A stretch of 64,000 bases of DNA from Petunia secreta (Eukaryota > Streptophyta > Magnoliopsida > Solanales > Solanaceae), in contig JARKIP010000033.1 of the NCBI GenBank assembly GCA_029990175.1, forward strand, positions 7,626,001 through 7,690,000, given 5' to 3'. Under the pieces are notes generated by a model. It saw only the letters and a program-made list of their open reading frames with translations. It searched no databases and was not told where the DNA came from. The translations under genes were made by a program, and so were the position numbers. The first letter of the stretch is position 1, and the number at the start of each line of letters is the position of its first letter. This document shows positions 44,075 through 56,681 of the stretch, one piece after another.

Positions 44075-46891
44075 TGTAACGACCCTCAAATAGTCGTTAC
44101 GGGATCCGGGACCTCGATTTGCATGTCAACAGTCCCAAAAGCTCTGTTAGGTCATTTATGACCCGTCTGTGAAATCTGAGTCGAAACGGAGTCCGTTTGA
44201 TAGGTTTTCGAGAAAAGGATCCGTTTATGAAATTCCAGAAAGGAATTTGGGGTTTCGATAGGTCGTTTTGAGTAAACGAACCCCAATGGAAAATCCGAGC
44301 GCACCGTTAGGTCCGTCTCGTCATTTATGATATGTAGCAACCTTCAAAATTGAAAACGGACCTCGTTTGATAGGACTTTTGATAAAGTCCCCGTTTCGGA
44401 AGTTTAAAAGAGTTAAAAGAGGTTTCCGAGCTCGATTTGAGCAAATGAGCTCCGATGAGAGATCCGAAAGTTCCGTTAGGTTCGTATAGCCATTTGTGAC
44501 TTGTAGCAACTTTCGGAATTGGATTCCGAGTTCGTTTGGTTAAATTTCGCTATTTTGGCGAAAGTCGAAAATTTAACCTTTGCCGTGGGACCCACTTTTT
44601 GAGTTCTGGAGGTCCGAATTGAGTTCCGTCTTGACGAGCATGTCACCCAAGTATTTTATGGCTTGTGTTCAAAATTTGGGATCATTCCGAGCTTCGTAGG
44701 GTCCCGTTTTGCCCCTACAACAATAGAAAATCTGGTGCGACTTTTCTGTTCTGTTTTGGCGCAAACAGCCGGATAAAAGCTGATTTTCCGGCCAATCCGT
44801 AAGGAATTAGGAAAAACTCAAAACATTCAAAGTTGTAGCCCTTTGAGTTGTGGTTCTAATGGCACCAGTTTCAGGCCATTTGGACATTCCTATAAAAAGT
44901 TATGAATTTTCCAAAGAAGCTGTCACAGAGGCAAAAACTGCCATTTCGGGCCATTTCGGTTCATAACTTATAAAAATCATTTGGTGAGCTCTTGAGGCGA
45001 TTTTTGGGTATTTCTTGAAGACCCAATCATACTTACACTTAAGGTAAGCCCTTTCAATCCATCTTTATGTTGATTAACACAAGAATCAAAGGGTTGATTC
45101 TTGGAAATGGGTTAGAACCCTAGATTCTTAAGAATTGGGGAAAGACATCGAGCAAGGCTCGCATGTGGAATCTAAGTGTACTTTTGGACTCACGGGAGCG
45201 TGGGGAGTCCGGAAAAGTACATTTTGTAAATTTAGGGCTCGGCCCTACCCGGGGGCATTTTGGTAATTTTTACCCTAGGATGCCTATAGGCTTAAATAGC
45301 TATAATTGAGCACTCATATGTGCTATATCTTGTCTTAATAGACCTAGTGGAGAGTCCTTCGCGGACAAGGCGAGCGGGAAAGGAGATTCTTCCCGGCATT
45401 TGAGCCCGAATTTCGAGGTAAGTGAGACTTGACCTCTATTGTGCTTGTGGACTCTTCCTTCATGCTAGTATGCTTCATGTACGCATATATATACCTAACA
45501 ATGGTTAGGATTAATGATGTGAATTACTTGCTATTATTGTTTGTTATAAATAGCGAGATTGTGACTCGACCGAGGTATGTGCCGGTCTAAACGCTACGTC
45601 GAGGTAGCTTAAATTTATATCGTAGTAACGCTTGCTACGCCATGCTTAGATAGCAAGAACTTGGGACATGGCCGAGGATGTTGCCGGCATGTCATGATAA
45701 ATGTCTTGCCGAGGATTTTGCCGGCTTTTGTATGATATTGGTACTTGATTTGTTCACGTGCCGGGTTGGGTAGTGCTGTCTATACGTAACCTTGGGTTGG
45801 ACGACATGGGAGTAGGGATTGTACCCCCAAACTGTGGTCGGGTTAACCTTCGCCTTACGTTCAGCTAGCATAACCAACCTGGGTTACGGTGACTGTGAAA
45901 TATTATCGTTATTAATATTTCTGTTATTATTTCTGTTATTGTTATTAATGTCGTGGATATTAATACTGTTAGAGGGACACTTGACAGGGGGTGTGGTGTC
46001 GCCTATACTATGAGATGTGTCACACTTGACAGGGGGTGTGGTGTGGACACTTGATCTTTGAGATGTGACACACTTGACAGGGGGTGTGGTGTGGTCACTT
46101 GATTTATTGAGATACGACGCACTTGACAGGGGGTGTGGTGCGATCGTAGACAGATTTGAGATGAGCCAACGACTACGGGTCGTTGGTCTACTTATTCATG
46201 ATTGTGATAGTGACTTCGGGTCACGGTATATGGTTGATACTTAGTAGTGGTGTTGCTAGTCCATCGTAGGTCTAGGTTAGTCGGCACGGGAGTAGAGATT
46301 GGACCTCCAAACCGCCGCTGAGTTGACCTATGCCTTACGTTGGATGGGCATAATCCTTGAGACTTCTGGTTACTACTTGTGTGTATGGAATGTGTTACAT
46401 CTATTTGTGATTTCACTACTTTATTGTATGATTACTATAGTATGTTGTTGCTTATGATGCATGTAGCGACTTGTCCCGCAAGGGTACCTTAGCGGGCCTG
46501 TCGGTGATCTTACTGGGCTTCGGCTCATAACTTACTCTGCTACGTGCGCAGGTCCTTCATCCAGTCAGCAGCCCGGACGTTAGCGGTTCCCGAGGCTTCT
46601 GAGACTTTTGATTGAGGTGAGCCGACCACACAGACCGTGGTGGCATACCGCCGGAGTCACTTAGAGATAGGACTCAGATTTCTTTGATGTATATTCATAC
46701 TTTATTGAGTCACTCTTAGAATGCTCCAATTCTTTTGTGGATATATTCTTTTGGACTTCACCCTTTTATATTTATATATCCATTTATGATCTTTTCACAT
46801 TATTGTTCTTTTCCGCATCTTGTTTCATTGGTTCGCCTAGGCAAATGTTGTTTAGGTGCCATCACGAGCCCTTGGAAATTGGGTCGTGACA
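44075..46891 (+). repeat. 5' LTR of element E (2,817 bp)
   Basis: Starts TGTAACGACC and ends GGGTCGTGACA. Contains a four-copy repeat around CACTTGACAGGGGGTGTGG (45,978-46,143). Confidence 0.94.
45978..46143 (+). repeat. Tandem repeat in the E LTR, four copies of about 45-49 bp
   Basis: CACTTGACAGGGGGTGTGGT begins at 45978, 46023, 46071 and 46120, with diverged spacers. The same array is in the 3' LTR at about 54,051-54,216. It is GC-richer than its surroundings and could be a regulatory array; that is inference. Confidence 0.88.
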
Positions 46892-46894
46892 GTT

Positions 46895-46906
46895 TGGTAT
46901 CAGAGC
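46895..46906 (+). other. Primer-binding site of element E
   Basis: TGGTATCAGAGC, perfect, three bases after the LTR. Confidence 0.93.
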
Positions 46907-47099
46907 CCTAGGTTCTAATTCGAGTCCTAGGAGTCTTGGAGCAGTGTCTGAGTAGAGTCTTGCTTATGGGTATGTTGTCGACCATACTTATGAGCGAGAG
47001 GCTACAAGGGCATGTTAGGAAATGTTTTCCCTTCGTTTCATCTCTATTCGTGCTGAGTAGCTTATATAGGTGCTGACCCTTTTTCGTGTATTGTATCAT

Positions 47100-50000
47100 A
47101 TGGCGAGTACGCGAGCATCCTCAGCCAGGAGGGCTGCATCTTCTACACCCGCGTCTGCGGGAGAGCCATCAGCACCTACGCAGCCGCCAGCTGCTAAGAA
47201 GACTCGGGCAGGTCGCCCGTCAGCCACTAGGCAGGACACAGCTATCCCTGCGGTGTCCGCAGCGACTCTGTCAGCATCTATTCCCCCTGTGCCTGCTGTT
47301 GTGCCAGGCACCATTGTGATCTCTTCAGAGGAGTATATGAGACTGATGGCCTTGTCTAGCCATCAGGTCCCTGTCAGAGATGATGTTGCAGCTCCTGTTT
47401 CGGCTCCTCAGCCGACCACACCTGTTATGAGCACGCCTACTTCTGAGGCTGCTCCTGATCATATTGCCCAGCCTTCTGCTTCTGCTCCTCAGGCAGGTCC
47501 TGTTATTTCTACTCCTCCTATGGGCACTGATGAGGTTGCCAAGAGGATAGAGTCATTCATGAAGCTTCAGCCTCCAGAGTTCGACGGTACCTCAGCTACA
47601 TGTGCTGCCCAGAGGTACATTCAGAAGTGTGAGAAGATTTTGACAGTTCTTGGTACTAGAGACACCTTAGGGGTGCAGTGTGCTTCTTTCAGATTATCGG
47701 GAGATGCGGAGACATGGTGGGTCTCCATGATGCGGCAGAGGTCTAGTGACCTCCCTCCTTTGTCTTGGGCTGAGTTCGTGTCTATGTTCATGAGCAGGTT
47801 CGTGCCCCAGAGTCAGCACGATGCTCAGAGGCGCGAGTTTGAGGGGTTGAGGCAGGGAAACCTGTCTGTTTCAGAGTATGACACCAGGTTCTTGTGATTG
47901 TCTCAATTTGCGCCGGCTATGGTGGCTCAGGAGAGGGACAAGGTCCTCCAGTTTGTTGAGGGTCTTCATCCCCGCTTGCAGGTAGCTGTTGCCCCTGATA
48001 TGGGCAACAAGTCATATTTTGAGATAGTTGATGTGGCGCGGCGGATGGAGGATATCTTCGCCAGGGCTGACGCGGAGAGGGAGGCCAAGAGATCGCGTCA
48101 GTCTGGTGGGTATAGTGGATCCGCTCAGAGGGGTCAGGGTCATCAGGGCCGTTCTCAGTCTAGGCCCCAGGCTGCTGCTTTGCCTGCCCAGGATTTTTCT
48201 TCAGAGACCCCGAGGCCTCAGTCATCCCAGAGGCGGGGTGGCTCTTCGCAGTCTGGTCCGCCGCAGTGCGGGAGGTGCCATCAGAGGCATCATGGGAGGT
48301 GTTCGTCTGGAGGTGGTCATGGCAGAGGTGGTAGAGGCGGTAGAGGAGGTAGAGGTGATGGATGTTTTGAGTGTGGGTCTCCGGAGCACTATGTCAGGAG
48401 TTGCCCTTATGTTTCATCAGGTCGCCAGGGATCCGCAGCTATGGTACCATCTGGTCCTCAGGCCGCCAGGCCCGTTTCTCAGATTCCTCCTAGACAGCAG
48501 TCTCGGAGAGCTCCGGGTTCAGGAGGCTCGGCGCAGGTCTATGCTATGACTCGTCAGGATGCTGAGGCATCCAATGATGTCATCACAGGTATTATTTCTG
48601 TCTGTGGCCGCGATGCTTATGCTCTTATTGATCCGGGGTCTACCTATTCGTATGTGTCGCCGGGATTTGCCCCTTGCTTGGGCAGGGATCTGGTCTTCTT
48701 AGATGATCCCTTTATGGTTGCCACCCCTGTCGGGTCTTCTATATGTGTAGATAGGGGTTATCGGCAGTGTATGATCTCCATCTGTGGTGTAGAGTCCTTA
48801 GTGGACCTGATGCTGCTCGATATGTCTGATTTCGATGTCATTATGGGCATGGATTGGCTGGCTTCCTGTCATGCGACTTTGGATTGCCATGCCAAGTCCG
48901 TGACGATCGGGGCAGAGGGTGAGTCTCGGGTTGTATGGAGAGGTTCCAGGCCTTCTCCGAAGAGTAGGATCATTTCTTTCTTGGAGGCGCAGAGGATGAT
49001 ATCTAGTGGGTGCGAGGGATATATTGCTTCAGTTCGGGATGTCCGGGCAGAGGAGTTATCCCTTGATAGAGTTCCGGTTGTTTGTGAGTATCCGGATGTG
49101 TTTCCTGATGATTTGCCGGGTTTGCCGCCTATGCGGGAGATAGAGTTTTGCATTGATCTATTGCCAGGCACTCAGCCTAAATCTATTCCCCCGTATCGTA
49201 TGGCTCCTGTTGAGTTGAGGGAGCTGAAGGAGCAGATTCAGGATTTGCTCGATAAGGGCTTCATTAGGCCCAGTGTGTCTCCATGGGGTGCCCCGGTATT
49301 ATTTGTGAAGAAGAAGGATGGCTCTATGCGGATGTGTATTGATTACCGGCAGCTGAATAAGGTTACTATCAAGAATAGGTATCCTTTGCCGCGTATTGAT
49401 GATTTGTTTGATCAGCTTCAGGGTGCTACCTTCTTCTCGAAGATTGATTTGAGGTCGGGGTATCATCAGTTGAGGATTCGGTCCGAGGACGTTTCCAAGA
49501 CTGCTTTTCGTACCCGATATGGCCACTATGAGTTTCTGGTGATGTCTTTCGGGCTTACGAATGCCCCAGCTGCTTTCATGGATCTGATGAACCGAGTGTT
49601 CAAGGCCTACCTTGACTCCTTCGTCATTGTGTTTATCGATGATATCTTGGTTTATTCGAGGAGCAGGGAGGAGCATGAGCAGCATTTGAGAGTTGTTCTT
49701 CGGACTCTAAGGGATCAGCAGTTGTATGCCAAATTCTCCAAGTGTGAATTTTGGCTCAGTTCTGTATCTTTCCAAGGTCACGTGGTGACCAAGGATGGGG
49801 TGTGTGTTGATCCGAAGAAGATAGAGGCCGTTCAGAGTTGGCCTAGGCCTACTTCTCCTACAGAGATTCGGAGTTTCTTAGGCTTGGCAGGTTATTATCG
49901 GCGGTTCGTCGAGGGGTTTTCTTCTATTTCAGCACCTCTGACGAAGTTGACCCAGAAGAATGTTCCTTTCCTGTGGTCCGATGCCTGTGAGTCTAGCTTT

Positions 50001-52022
50001 CAGAAGCTTAAGACTCTGTTGACTTCAGCGCCAGTGTTGGCCTTGCCTAGTGGATCCGGGGGATTCACCGTATATTGTGATGCTTCGGGTGTTTGCCTGG
50101 GTAGCGTTCTGATGCAGGAGGGTAAGGTGATAGCTTATGCCTCGAGACAGCTGAAGGTCCATGAGAAGAATTATCCTGTCCATGATTTGGAGCTGTTAGC
50201 TGTCGTGTTTGCACTGAAGTTGTGGAGGCACTATCTTTATGGCGAGCCATGTGAGATATTCACCGATCATAAGAGTCTCCAGTACTTGTTCACTCAGAAG
50301 GACTTGAACGGGAGACAGCGCCGCTGGTTAGAGCTGCTGAAGGATTATGATCTTTCTATCCGGTATCATCCCGGAAAGGCTAATGTTGTAGCCGATGCCT
50401 TGAGTAGGAAGTCCATGGGTAGCCTCACCTATCTTGATGCTGATATGAGGCCGTTGGCCCGTGAGTTGCAGGCTTTGTCCATTAGTGGGGTTCGGTTTGA
50501 TGATTCTGTTCCAGGCCGGGTGCTTGCATATGTGGGGTCTCAGTCGTCTTTAGCTTCCCAGATTCGGGAAAGGCAGTTCGAGGATCCTTATCTGAGAGAT
50601 CTCCGGGACAGGGTCCTGAGTGGGGGAGTGTTCTCGTTCGTGATTGGTGATGATGGTGCTTTGCGGCTTAACGGCCGGGTATGTGTTCCAGCCATTGTGG
50701 AGCTGAGGCAGATGATTTTGGCAGAGGCTCACAGTTCGAGATATTCCATTCATCCGGGTACTGCGAAGATGTATCATGATCTTCGAGAGCTGTATTGGTG
50801 GAAAGGGATGAAGAGGGATGTTGCTGATTATGTATCTCGGTGTTTGAATTGCCAGCAGGTGAAGTATGAGCACCGGAGGCCAGCCGGGGTGACCCAGTCT
50901 ATGCCTATTCCCGAGTGGAAGTGGGAGCAGATCACTATGGATTTCGTAGTTGGTTTGCCGCTGACCGTGGGTAAGCATGATTCGGTGTGGGTAGTAGTTG
51001 ATCGACTGACGAAGTCGGCTCACTTCATTCCAGTGAGGACTACTTATACCTCGGAGCGTCTGGCTCGTATCTTCATTGAGCAGATTGTGAGATTGCATGG
51101 TGCTCCTGTTTCTATCATTTCCTACCGAGGTGCTCAGTTCACAGCTCAGTTTTGGAGATCTTTTCAGAGAGAGCTGGGTACTCGGGTCGATCTCAGCACT
51201 GCATTTCACCCGCAGACTGATGGCCAGTCTGAGCGAACCATTCAGATCCTCGAGGATATGTTGAGGGCGTGTGCTATTGATTTTGGAGGCCATTGGGATA
51301 GCCATTTGCCGCTAGCAGAGTTTGCGTATAATAATAGCTATCGGGCTTCTATCCAGATGGCTCCGTTTGAGGCATTGTATGGTCGGAGATGTCGCTCGCC
51401 TATCGGTTGATTCGAGTCTGGTGAGGTCCAGGTGTTGGGGCCCGATTTGGTGCAGCAGACCTTAGATAAGGTCCGGGTTATTCAGGATCGACTCCGCACG
51501 GCTCAGAGCCGGCAGATATCGTATGCAGATCGGAGGCGGAGAGATCTTGAGTTCATGGTTGGGGACCGGGTATTCCTCAGAGTGTCGCCCATGAAGGGTG
51601 TTATGAGATTTGGGAAGAAAGGCAAGCTCAGTCCTAGGTTCATTGGGCCTTTTGAGATATTGGAGCGCGTTGGCGCCGTTGCTTATAGACTGGCTTTGCC
51701 TCCCTCTCTGTCTGTTCATCCGGTATTCCATGTGTCCATGCTCCGGAAGTATGTTCACGATCTGTCTCATGTGATCGATATGGTTTCCGTGGAGGTAGAT
51801 GGCGACTTAGCTTATTCGGAGGAGCCTATTGCTATTGTGGCTAGAGAGGTCCGTAAGATGAGATCGAAGGTGATCCCGCTTGTGAGAGTTCAGTGGGGGC
51901 ATCACTCCATTGCCGAGGCCACTTGGGAGCTTGAGTCCGAGATGCGTGAGAGGCATCCGCGCTTGTTCGATGATTCAGGTATGAAATCCTTGTATTTTCT
52001 AAGCCTGAATTTGCATTTTTAA
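47100..52022 (+). pseudogene. gag-pol: Element E gag-pol polyprotein, one frame with two TGA codons and a lost integrase Asp
   Basis: ATG at 47100 (MASTRASSARRAAS); 1,640 codons in one frame to TAA at 52020-52022. Gag: Ala/Pro-rich N-terminus, Retrotrans_gag about residues 150-330, zinc knuckle CFECGSPEHYVRSC at 422-435. Protease IDPGSTYSYV with Asp 511. RT with FIDDILVYS (DD at 847-848). RNase H CDASG at about 994. Integrase zinc region near 1,230, core with first Asp about 1281. The second catalytic Asp, expected at 1342 (SDRG in C), is Tyr (TAC, 51123-51125); Glu 1378 is present. Chromodomain-like end about 1580-1630 (VRVQWGHHSIAEATWELE). TGA codons at 47895-47897 (residue 266) and 51408-51410 (1437) fit CGA to TGA and TGG to TGA changes. 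Confidence 0.92.
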
Positions 52023-52134
52023 GTTTTATTGATTTCGGGTGGTACCGAGGGGTCCTCGAAATCCGTGCCAGCTCCGTGGCTAGTGTGTGGATCCTACCTT
52101 AGACTTAGGCTCGTCCGAGGACGGCCGAGAGTCT

Positions 52135-52147
52135 AAGTGGGGGAGAA
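52135..52147 (+). other. Polypurine tract of element E
   Basis: AAGTGGGGGAGAA abutting the 3' LTR. Confidence 0.9.
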
Positions 52148-54964
52148 TGTAACGACCCTCAAATAGTCGTTACGGGATCCGGGACCTCGATTTGCATGTC
52201 GACAGTCCCAAAAGCTCCGTTAGGTCATTTATGACCCGTCTGTGAAATCTGAGTCGAAACGGAGTCCGTTTGATAGGTTTTCGAGAAAAGGATCCGTTTA
52301 TGAAATTCCGGAAAGGAATTTGGGGTTTCGATAGGTCGTTTTGAGTAAACGAACCCCGATGGAAAATCCGAGCGCACCGTTAGGTCCGTCTCGTCATTTA
52401 TGATATGTAGCAACCTTCAAAATTGAAAACGGACCTCGTTTGATAGGACTTTTGATAAAGTCCCCGTTTCGGAAGTTTAAAAGAGTTAAAAGAGGTTTCC
52501 GAACTCGATTTGAGCAAATGAGCTCCGATGAGAGATCCGAAAGTTCCGTTAGGTTCGTATAGTCATTTGTGACTTGTAGCAACTTTCGGAATTGGATTCC
52601 GAGGTCGTTTGGTTAAATTTCGCTATTTTGGCGAAAGTCGAAAATTGAACCTTTGCCGTGGGACCCACTTTTTGAGTTCTGGAGGTCCGAATTGAGTTCC
52701 GTCTTGACGAGCATGTCACCCAAGTATTTTATGGCTTGTGTGCAAAATTTGGGATCATTCCGAGCTTCGTAGGGTCCCGTTTTGCCCCTAAAACAGTAGA
52801 AAATCTGGTGCGACTTTTCTGTTCTGTTTTGGCGCAAACAGCCGGATAAAAGCTGATTTTCCGGCCAATTCGTAAGGAATTAGGAAAAACTCAAAACATT
52901 CAAAGTTGTAGCCCTTTGAGTTGTGGTTCTAATGGCACCGGTTTCAGGCCATTTGGACATTCCTATCAAAAGTTATGATTTTTTCAAAGAAGCTGTCACA
53001 GAGGCAAAAACTGCCATTTCGGGCCATTTCGGTTCATAACTTATAAAAATCATTTGGTGAGCTCTTGAGGCGATTTTTGGGTATTTCTTGAAGACCCAAT
53101 CATACTTACACTTAAGGTAAGCCCTTTCAATCCATCTTTATGTTGATTAACACAAGAATCAAAGGGTTGATTCTTGGAAATGGGTTAGAACCCTAGATTC
53201 TTAAGAATTGGGGAAAGACATCGAGCAAGGCTCGCATGTGGAATCTAAGTGTACTTTTGGACTCACGGAAGCGTGGGGAGTCCGGAAAAGTACATTTTGT
53301 AAATTTAGGGCTCGGCCCTACCCGGGGGCATTTTGGTAATTTTTACCCTAGGATGCCTATAGGCTTAAATAGCTATAATTGAGCACTCATATGTGCTATA
53401 TCTTGTCTTAATAGACCTAGTGGAGAGTCCTTCGCGGACAAGGCGAGCGGGAAAGGAGATTCTTCCCGGCATTTGAGCCCGAATTTCGAGGTAAGTGAGA
53501 CTTGACCTCTATTGTGCTTGTGGACTCTTCCTTCATGCTAGTATGCTTCATGTACGCATATATATACCTAACAATGGTTAGGATTAATGATGTGAATTAC
53601 TTGCTATTATTGTTTGTTATAAATAGCGAGATTGTGACTCGACCGAGGTATGTGCCGGTCTAAACGCTACGTCGAGGTAGCTTAAATTTATATCGTAGTA
53701 ACGCTTGCTACGCCATGCTTAGATAGCAAGAACTTGGGACATGGCCGAGGATGTTGCCGGCATGTCATGATAAATGTCTTGCCGAGGATTTTGCCGGCTT
53801 TTGTATGATATTGGTACTTGATTTGTTCACGTGCCGGGTTGGGTAGTGCTGTCTATACGTAACCTTGGGTTGGACGACATGGGAGTAGGGATTGTACCCC
53901 CAAACTGTGGTCGGGTTAACCTTCGCCTTACGTTCAGCTAGCATAACCAACCTGGGTTACGGTGACTGTGAAATATTATCGTTATTAATATTTCTGTTAT
54001 TATTTCTATTATTGTTATTAATGTCGTGGATATTAATACTGTTAGAGGGACACTTGACAGGGGGTGTGGTGTCGCCTATACTATGAGATGTGTCACACTT
54101 GACAGGGGGTGTGGTGTGGACACTTGATCTTTGAGATGTGACACACTTGACAGGGGGTGTGGTGTGGTCACTTGATTTATTGAGATACGACGCACTTGAC
54201 AGGGGGTGTGGTGCGATCGTAGACAGATTTGAGATGAGCCAACGACTACGGGTCGTTGGTCTACTTATTCATGATTGTGATAGTGACTTCGGGTCACGGT
54301 ATATGGTTGATACTTAGTAGTGGTGTTGCTAGTCCATCGTAGGTCTAGGTTAGTCGGCACGGGAGTAGAGATTGGACCTCCAAACCGCCGCTGAGTTGAC
54401 CTATGCCTTACGTTGGATGGGCATAATCCTTGAGACTTCTGGTTACTACTTGTGTGTATGGAATGTGTTACATCTATTTGTGATTTCACTACTTTATTGT
54501 ATGATTACTATAGTATGTTGTTGCTTATGATGCATGTAGCGACTTGTCCCGCAAGGGTACCTTAGCGGGCCTGTCGGTGATCTTACTGGGCTTCGGCTCA
54601 TAACTTACTCTGCTACGTGCGCAGGTCCTTCATCCAGTCAACAGCCCGGACGTTAGCGGTTCCCGAGGCTTCTGAGACTTTTGATTGAGGTGAGCCGACC
54701 ACACAGACCGTGGTGGCATACCGCCGGAGTCACTTAGAGATAGGACTCAGATTTCTTTGATGTATATTCATACTTTATTGAGTCACTCTTAGAATGCTCC
54801 AATTCTTTTGTGGATATATTCTTTTGGACTTCACACTTTTATATTTATATATCCATTTATGATCTTTTCACATTATTGTTCTTTTCCGCATCTTGTTTCA
54901 TTGGTTCGCCTAGGCAAATGTTGTTTAGGTGCCATCACGAGCCCTTGGAAATTGGGTCGTGACA
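52148..54964 (+). repeat. 3' LTR of element E (2,817 bp)
   Basis: Same length and ends as the 5' LTR; differences are scattered single bases. Confidence 0.94.
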
Positions 54965-55509
54965 TCTAGATCCACTAGAAGAAAAAAAAGTCCCAAACAA
55001 GGTTGTTTCATTCAACAAAGAGTTCAACTTTTAACAAGGTTCTTCAATCATCAAAATTAGGTAAGGAATAAAATAAGCTATCTAGCTATTTATAGAGGTT
55101 TCTAGGCATTAAGTAAAAGGTTAAAATAGCCCACACATTAGGCTTTAGGATAAAAGACCACGTAGGGTCAAAATAGTCTTTAAATACTTAGAATCCCGTC
55201 CTTCAGCAAATCGGGCGGAGCGCCCGTGTCATGGGCGGAGCGCCCACCCAAATGACCAGTGAGGTGGTCCGGGCAGAGTTCCCCAAAGCTGGGCAGAGCG
55301 CCCCAGGGCTGCCTAGTCAGGGCGGAGCGCCTGGTAGACTAGGCGGGGCACCTGGTTCTCCTAGGCTTGGCGCTTGTGCCTTGATCATCCGGTATGGCTT
55401 CCAATCACTTGCATCTTCGAGGCCCTTCCTCTCCAAGTATAAATGCACCTCTTGAACCTTCTTAGCTTGACTCCGAGTAAAGGGTCTAGTGACGGGTTGC
55501 TTGGCATCA
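54965..55509 (-). repeat. 5' LTR of element F, right piece
   Basis: Begins with TCTAG (E duplication) and ends GGCATCA. Contains more GGCGGAGCGCC-type copies (55,212-55,350) than the left LTR, making the rejoined LTR about 40-50 bp longer. Confidence 0.9.
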
Positions 55510-55514
55510 TTGAC
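55510..55514 (+). other. Target-site duplication of element F, right copy
   Basis: TTGAC, identical to 37112-37116. Confidence 0.92.
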
Positions 55515-55737
55515 TTGATTGCCTTGTGCTCTAGACTAGACTGTACTAACTTGTTCTTGCAGGATTTGAATCTTTTCGATGATGCCAAAAGGGGGAAGAA
55601 GGAATGTTGGGGTGTTTGTGACCTAACTCATCTGTTTTAAAATTTTCAAATGTATTTTTACTTCTATATCTTTGGTGTTTATTGTCTGTACAGGTTCCTT
55701 GGTAACATTTATTTGTCATCATCAAAAAAGGGGAATT
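55515..55737 (+). other. Element B 3' non-coding tail with two polypurine tracts
   Basis: Resumes the sequence cut at 37111. A first tract CCAAAAGGGGGAAGAAGG lies at about 55,583-55,600 and a second, AAAAAAGGGGAA, at about 55,724-55,735 just before the LTR. Repeated polypurine tracts before the 3' LTR are described for Sireviruses, as I recall. Confidence 0.75.
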
Positions 55738-56624
55738 TGTTGAGCTGAATGTTTGGAAGTATGACAAACGAAGGACCTAGTAGTTCTGGAGGAGAACTTG
55801 GTCCTTATGAAGAAGGGCACGACTTATCGAAAAGATTATGGAATGTAAATCCATGCAGAACTAGGAATAGTGGCGCGTGAACTATTGTGCATCTTAGTCA
55901 GCTAAAAGAAGTTGTGCCGTGGCTGTGTCTTATTAGTATGAATAAGATTTGGAACTAAACAAGGAAAGGTTCGCAGGAAATCTTGACTTGCCATATTTGC
56001 AAGGTTTCCTTATGGAATACTAATAGGGTTATGAAACCCTTATAAAAGCTAGTAATTGAGGCAGCCGAAGACAGTTATTCACCACGAGAGTCGAGAGCAA
56101 TCAAAAGGCGATCCAATAACTTTCAAAATGACTTAACTGCTGAGGACAACTGGTGAAGAATAAAGAGTTCAACTTAGATATTCTGTCTAGGTTCTTTATG
56201 AGAGTTCTCGTTGTTTTGTGCTAAATCTGTTTTACCTGTATGCTTAGTTTAGAAGCAATTGTAATAGGTGAATCTTGAGTGATTACTTTGTAAAAGCTAG
56301 AGTTTAGCTTTTTCAGTAATTAGGGTCTAGAGTGTAGTCCCTTGGTTACAGAGTTTTGTAATCTAAAACTTGTTCTTTGTATTAGTAGATTGATTCTAAA
56401 ATCATAGAGTGTGGGTCACGGTTTTTCTTCCTTGAGCAAGGAGTTTTCCACGTAAAAATCTCGTGTTCTTTAAATTTGCAATTTGTGTGTTGCAGTGTAT
56501 TTTCGTGAAAGCAGTTGTGACAAGGACAAGGTTCTAGTCTTTAAGAATCTGGTTCTTCAACGAAAATTGGATGACACTATTCAGCCCCCCTTCTAGTGTC
56601 CATAGGAGGTGCGTAGAGTATACA
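55738..56624 (+). repeat. 3' LTR of element B (887 bp), also upstream LTR of the second gag
   Basis: Starts TGTTGAGCTG and ends GAGTATACA. Same length as 18643-19529. Followed by AG and a PBS, so it also stands as a 5' LTR for the gag to its right. Confidence 0.88.
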
Positions 56625-56626
56625 AG

Positions 56627-56638
56627 TAGTATCAGAGC
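56627..56638 (+). other. Second primer-binding site in element B
   Basis: TAGTATCAGAGC, one mismatch from the tRNA-iMet site, two bases after the LTR. A normal element has no PBS after its 3' LTR. Confidence 0.85.
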
Positions 56639-56681
56639 AGGTCTTCTCGCTTTAGGTTAACACCTTGAGAAGGATCTAATC

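Larger units (their letters stand above)
44075..54964 (+). mobile_element. Element E: young Ty3/gypsy chromovirus (Tekay-like), 10,890 bp
   Basis: Two 2,817-bp LTRs (44075-46891 and 52148-54964), PBS, one gag-pol frame, PPT. TCTAG duplications at 44070-44074 and 54965-54969. About 20 LTR differences by eye (under 1%), far fewer than in B or C, so it is the latest insertion. Pol order RT-integrase plus a C-terminal chromodomain-like motif supports Tekay/Del. It has only two nonsense codons and one catalytic substitution. Confidence 0.94.
37117..55509 (-). mobile_element. Element F: Ty3/gypsy chromovirus (CRM-like), inserted in B and itself carrying E
   Basis: Minus order: 5' LTR (55509-54965 plus 44074-43878, split by E), PBS, leader, gag, protease, RT, RNase H, integrase, C-terminal tail running into the 3' LTR (37812-37117). 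Perfect TTGAC duplication and TGATG..CATCA LTR ends. F's own length is about 7.5 kb. The integrase region (TSHHPQTDGKTEVVNRTL, VYGFNPLIPLDL) and the stop inside the 3' LTR fit the CRM (centromeric) branch, but Reina/Galadriel-type relatives are not excluded. Confidence 0.88.

Noticed and set aside
45819..46013. Small frame repeated at 53892-54086 (and 45692-45877 repeated at 53765-53950)
   Set aside because: Duplicated only because it lies in the two identical LTRs of E; no coding evidence.
45970..46150. CRISPR-like spaced repeats in the E LTR
   Set aside because: Plant nuclear LTR, only four units with related spacers; an ordinary tandem repeat.
49299..51305. Minus-strand frames of 100-251 codons opposite the E polyprotein
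   Set aside because: Shadows of a GC-richer, well-supported pol frame.
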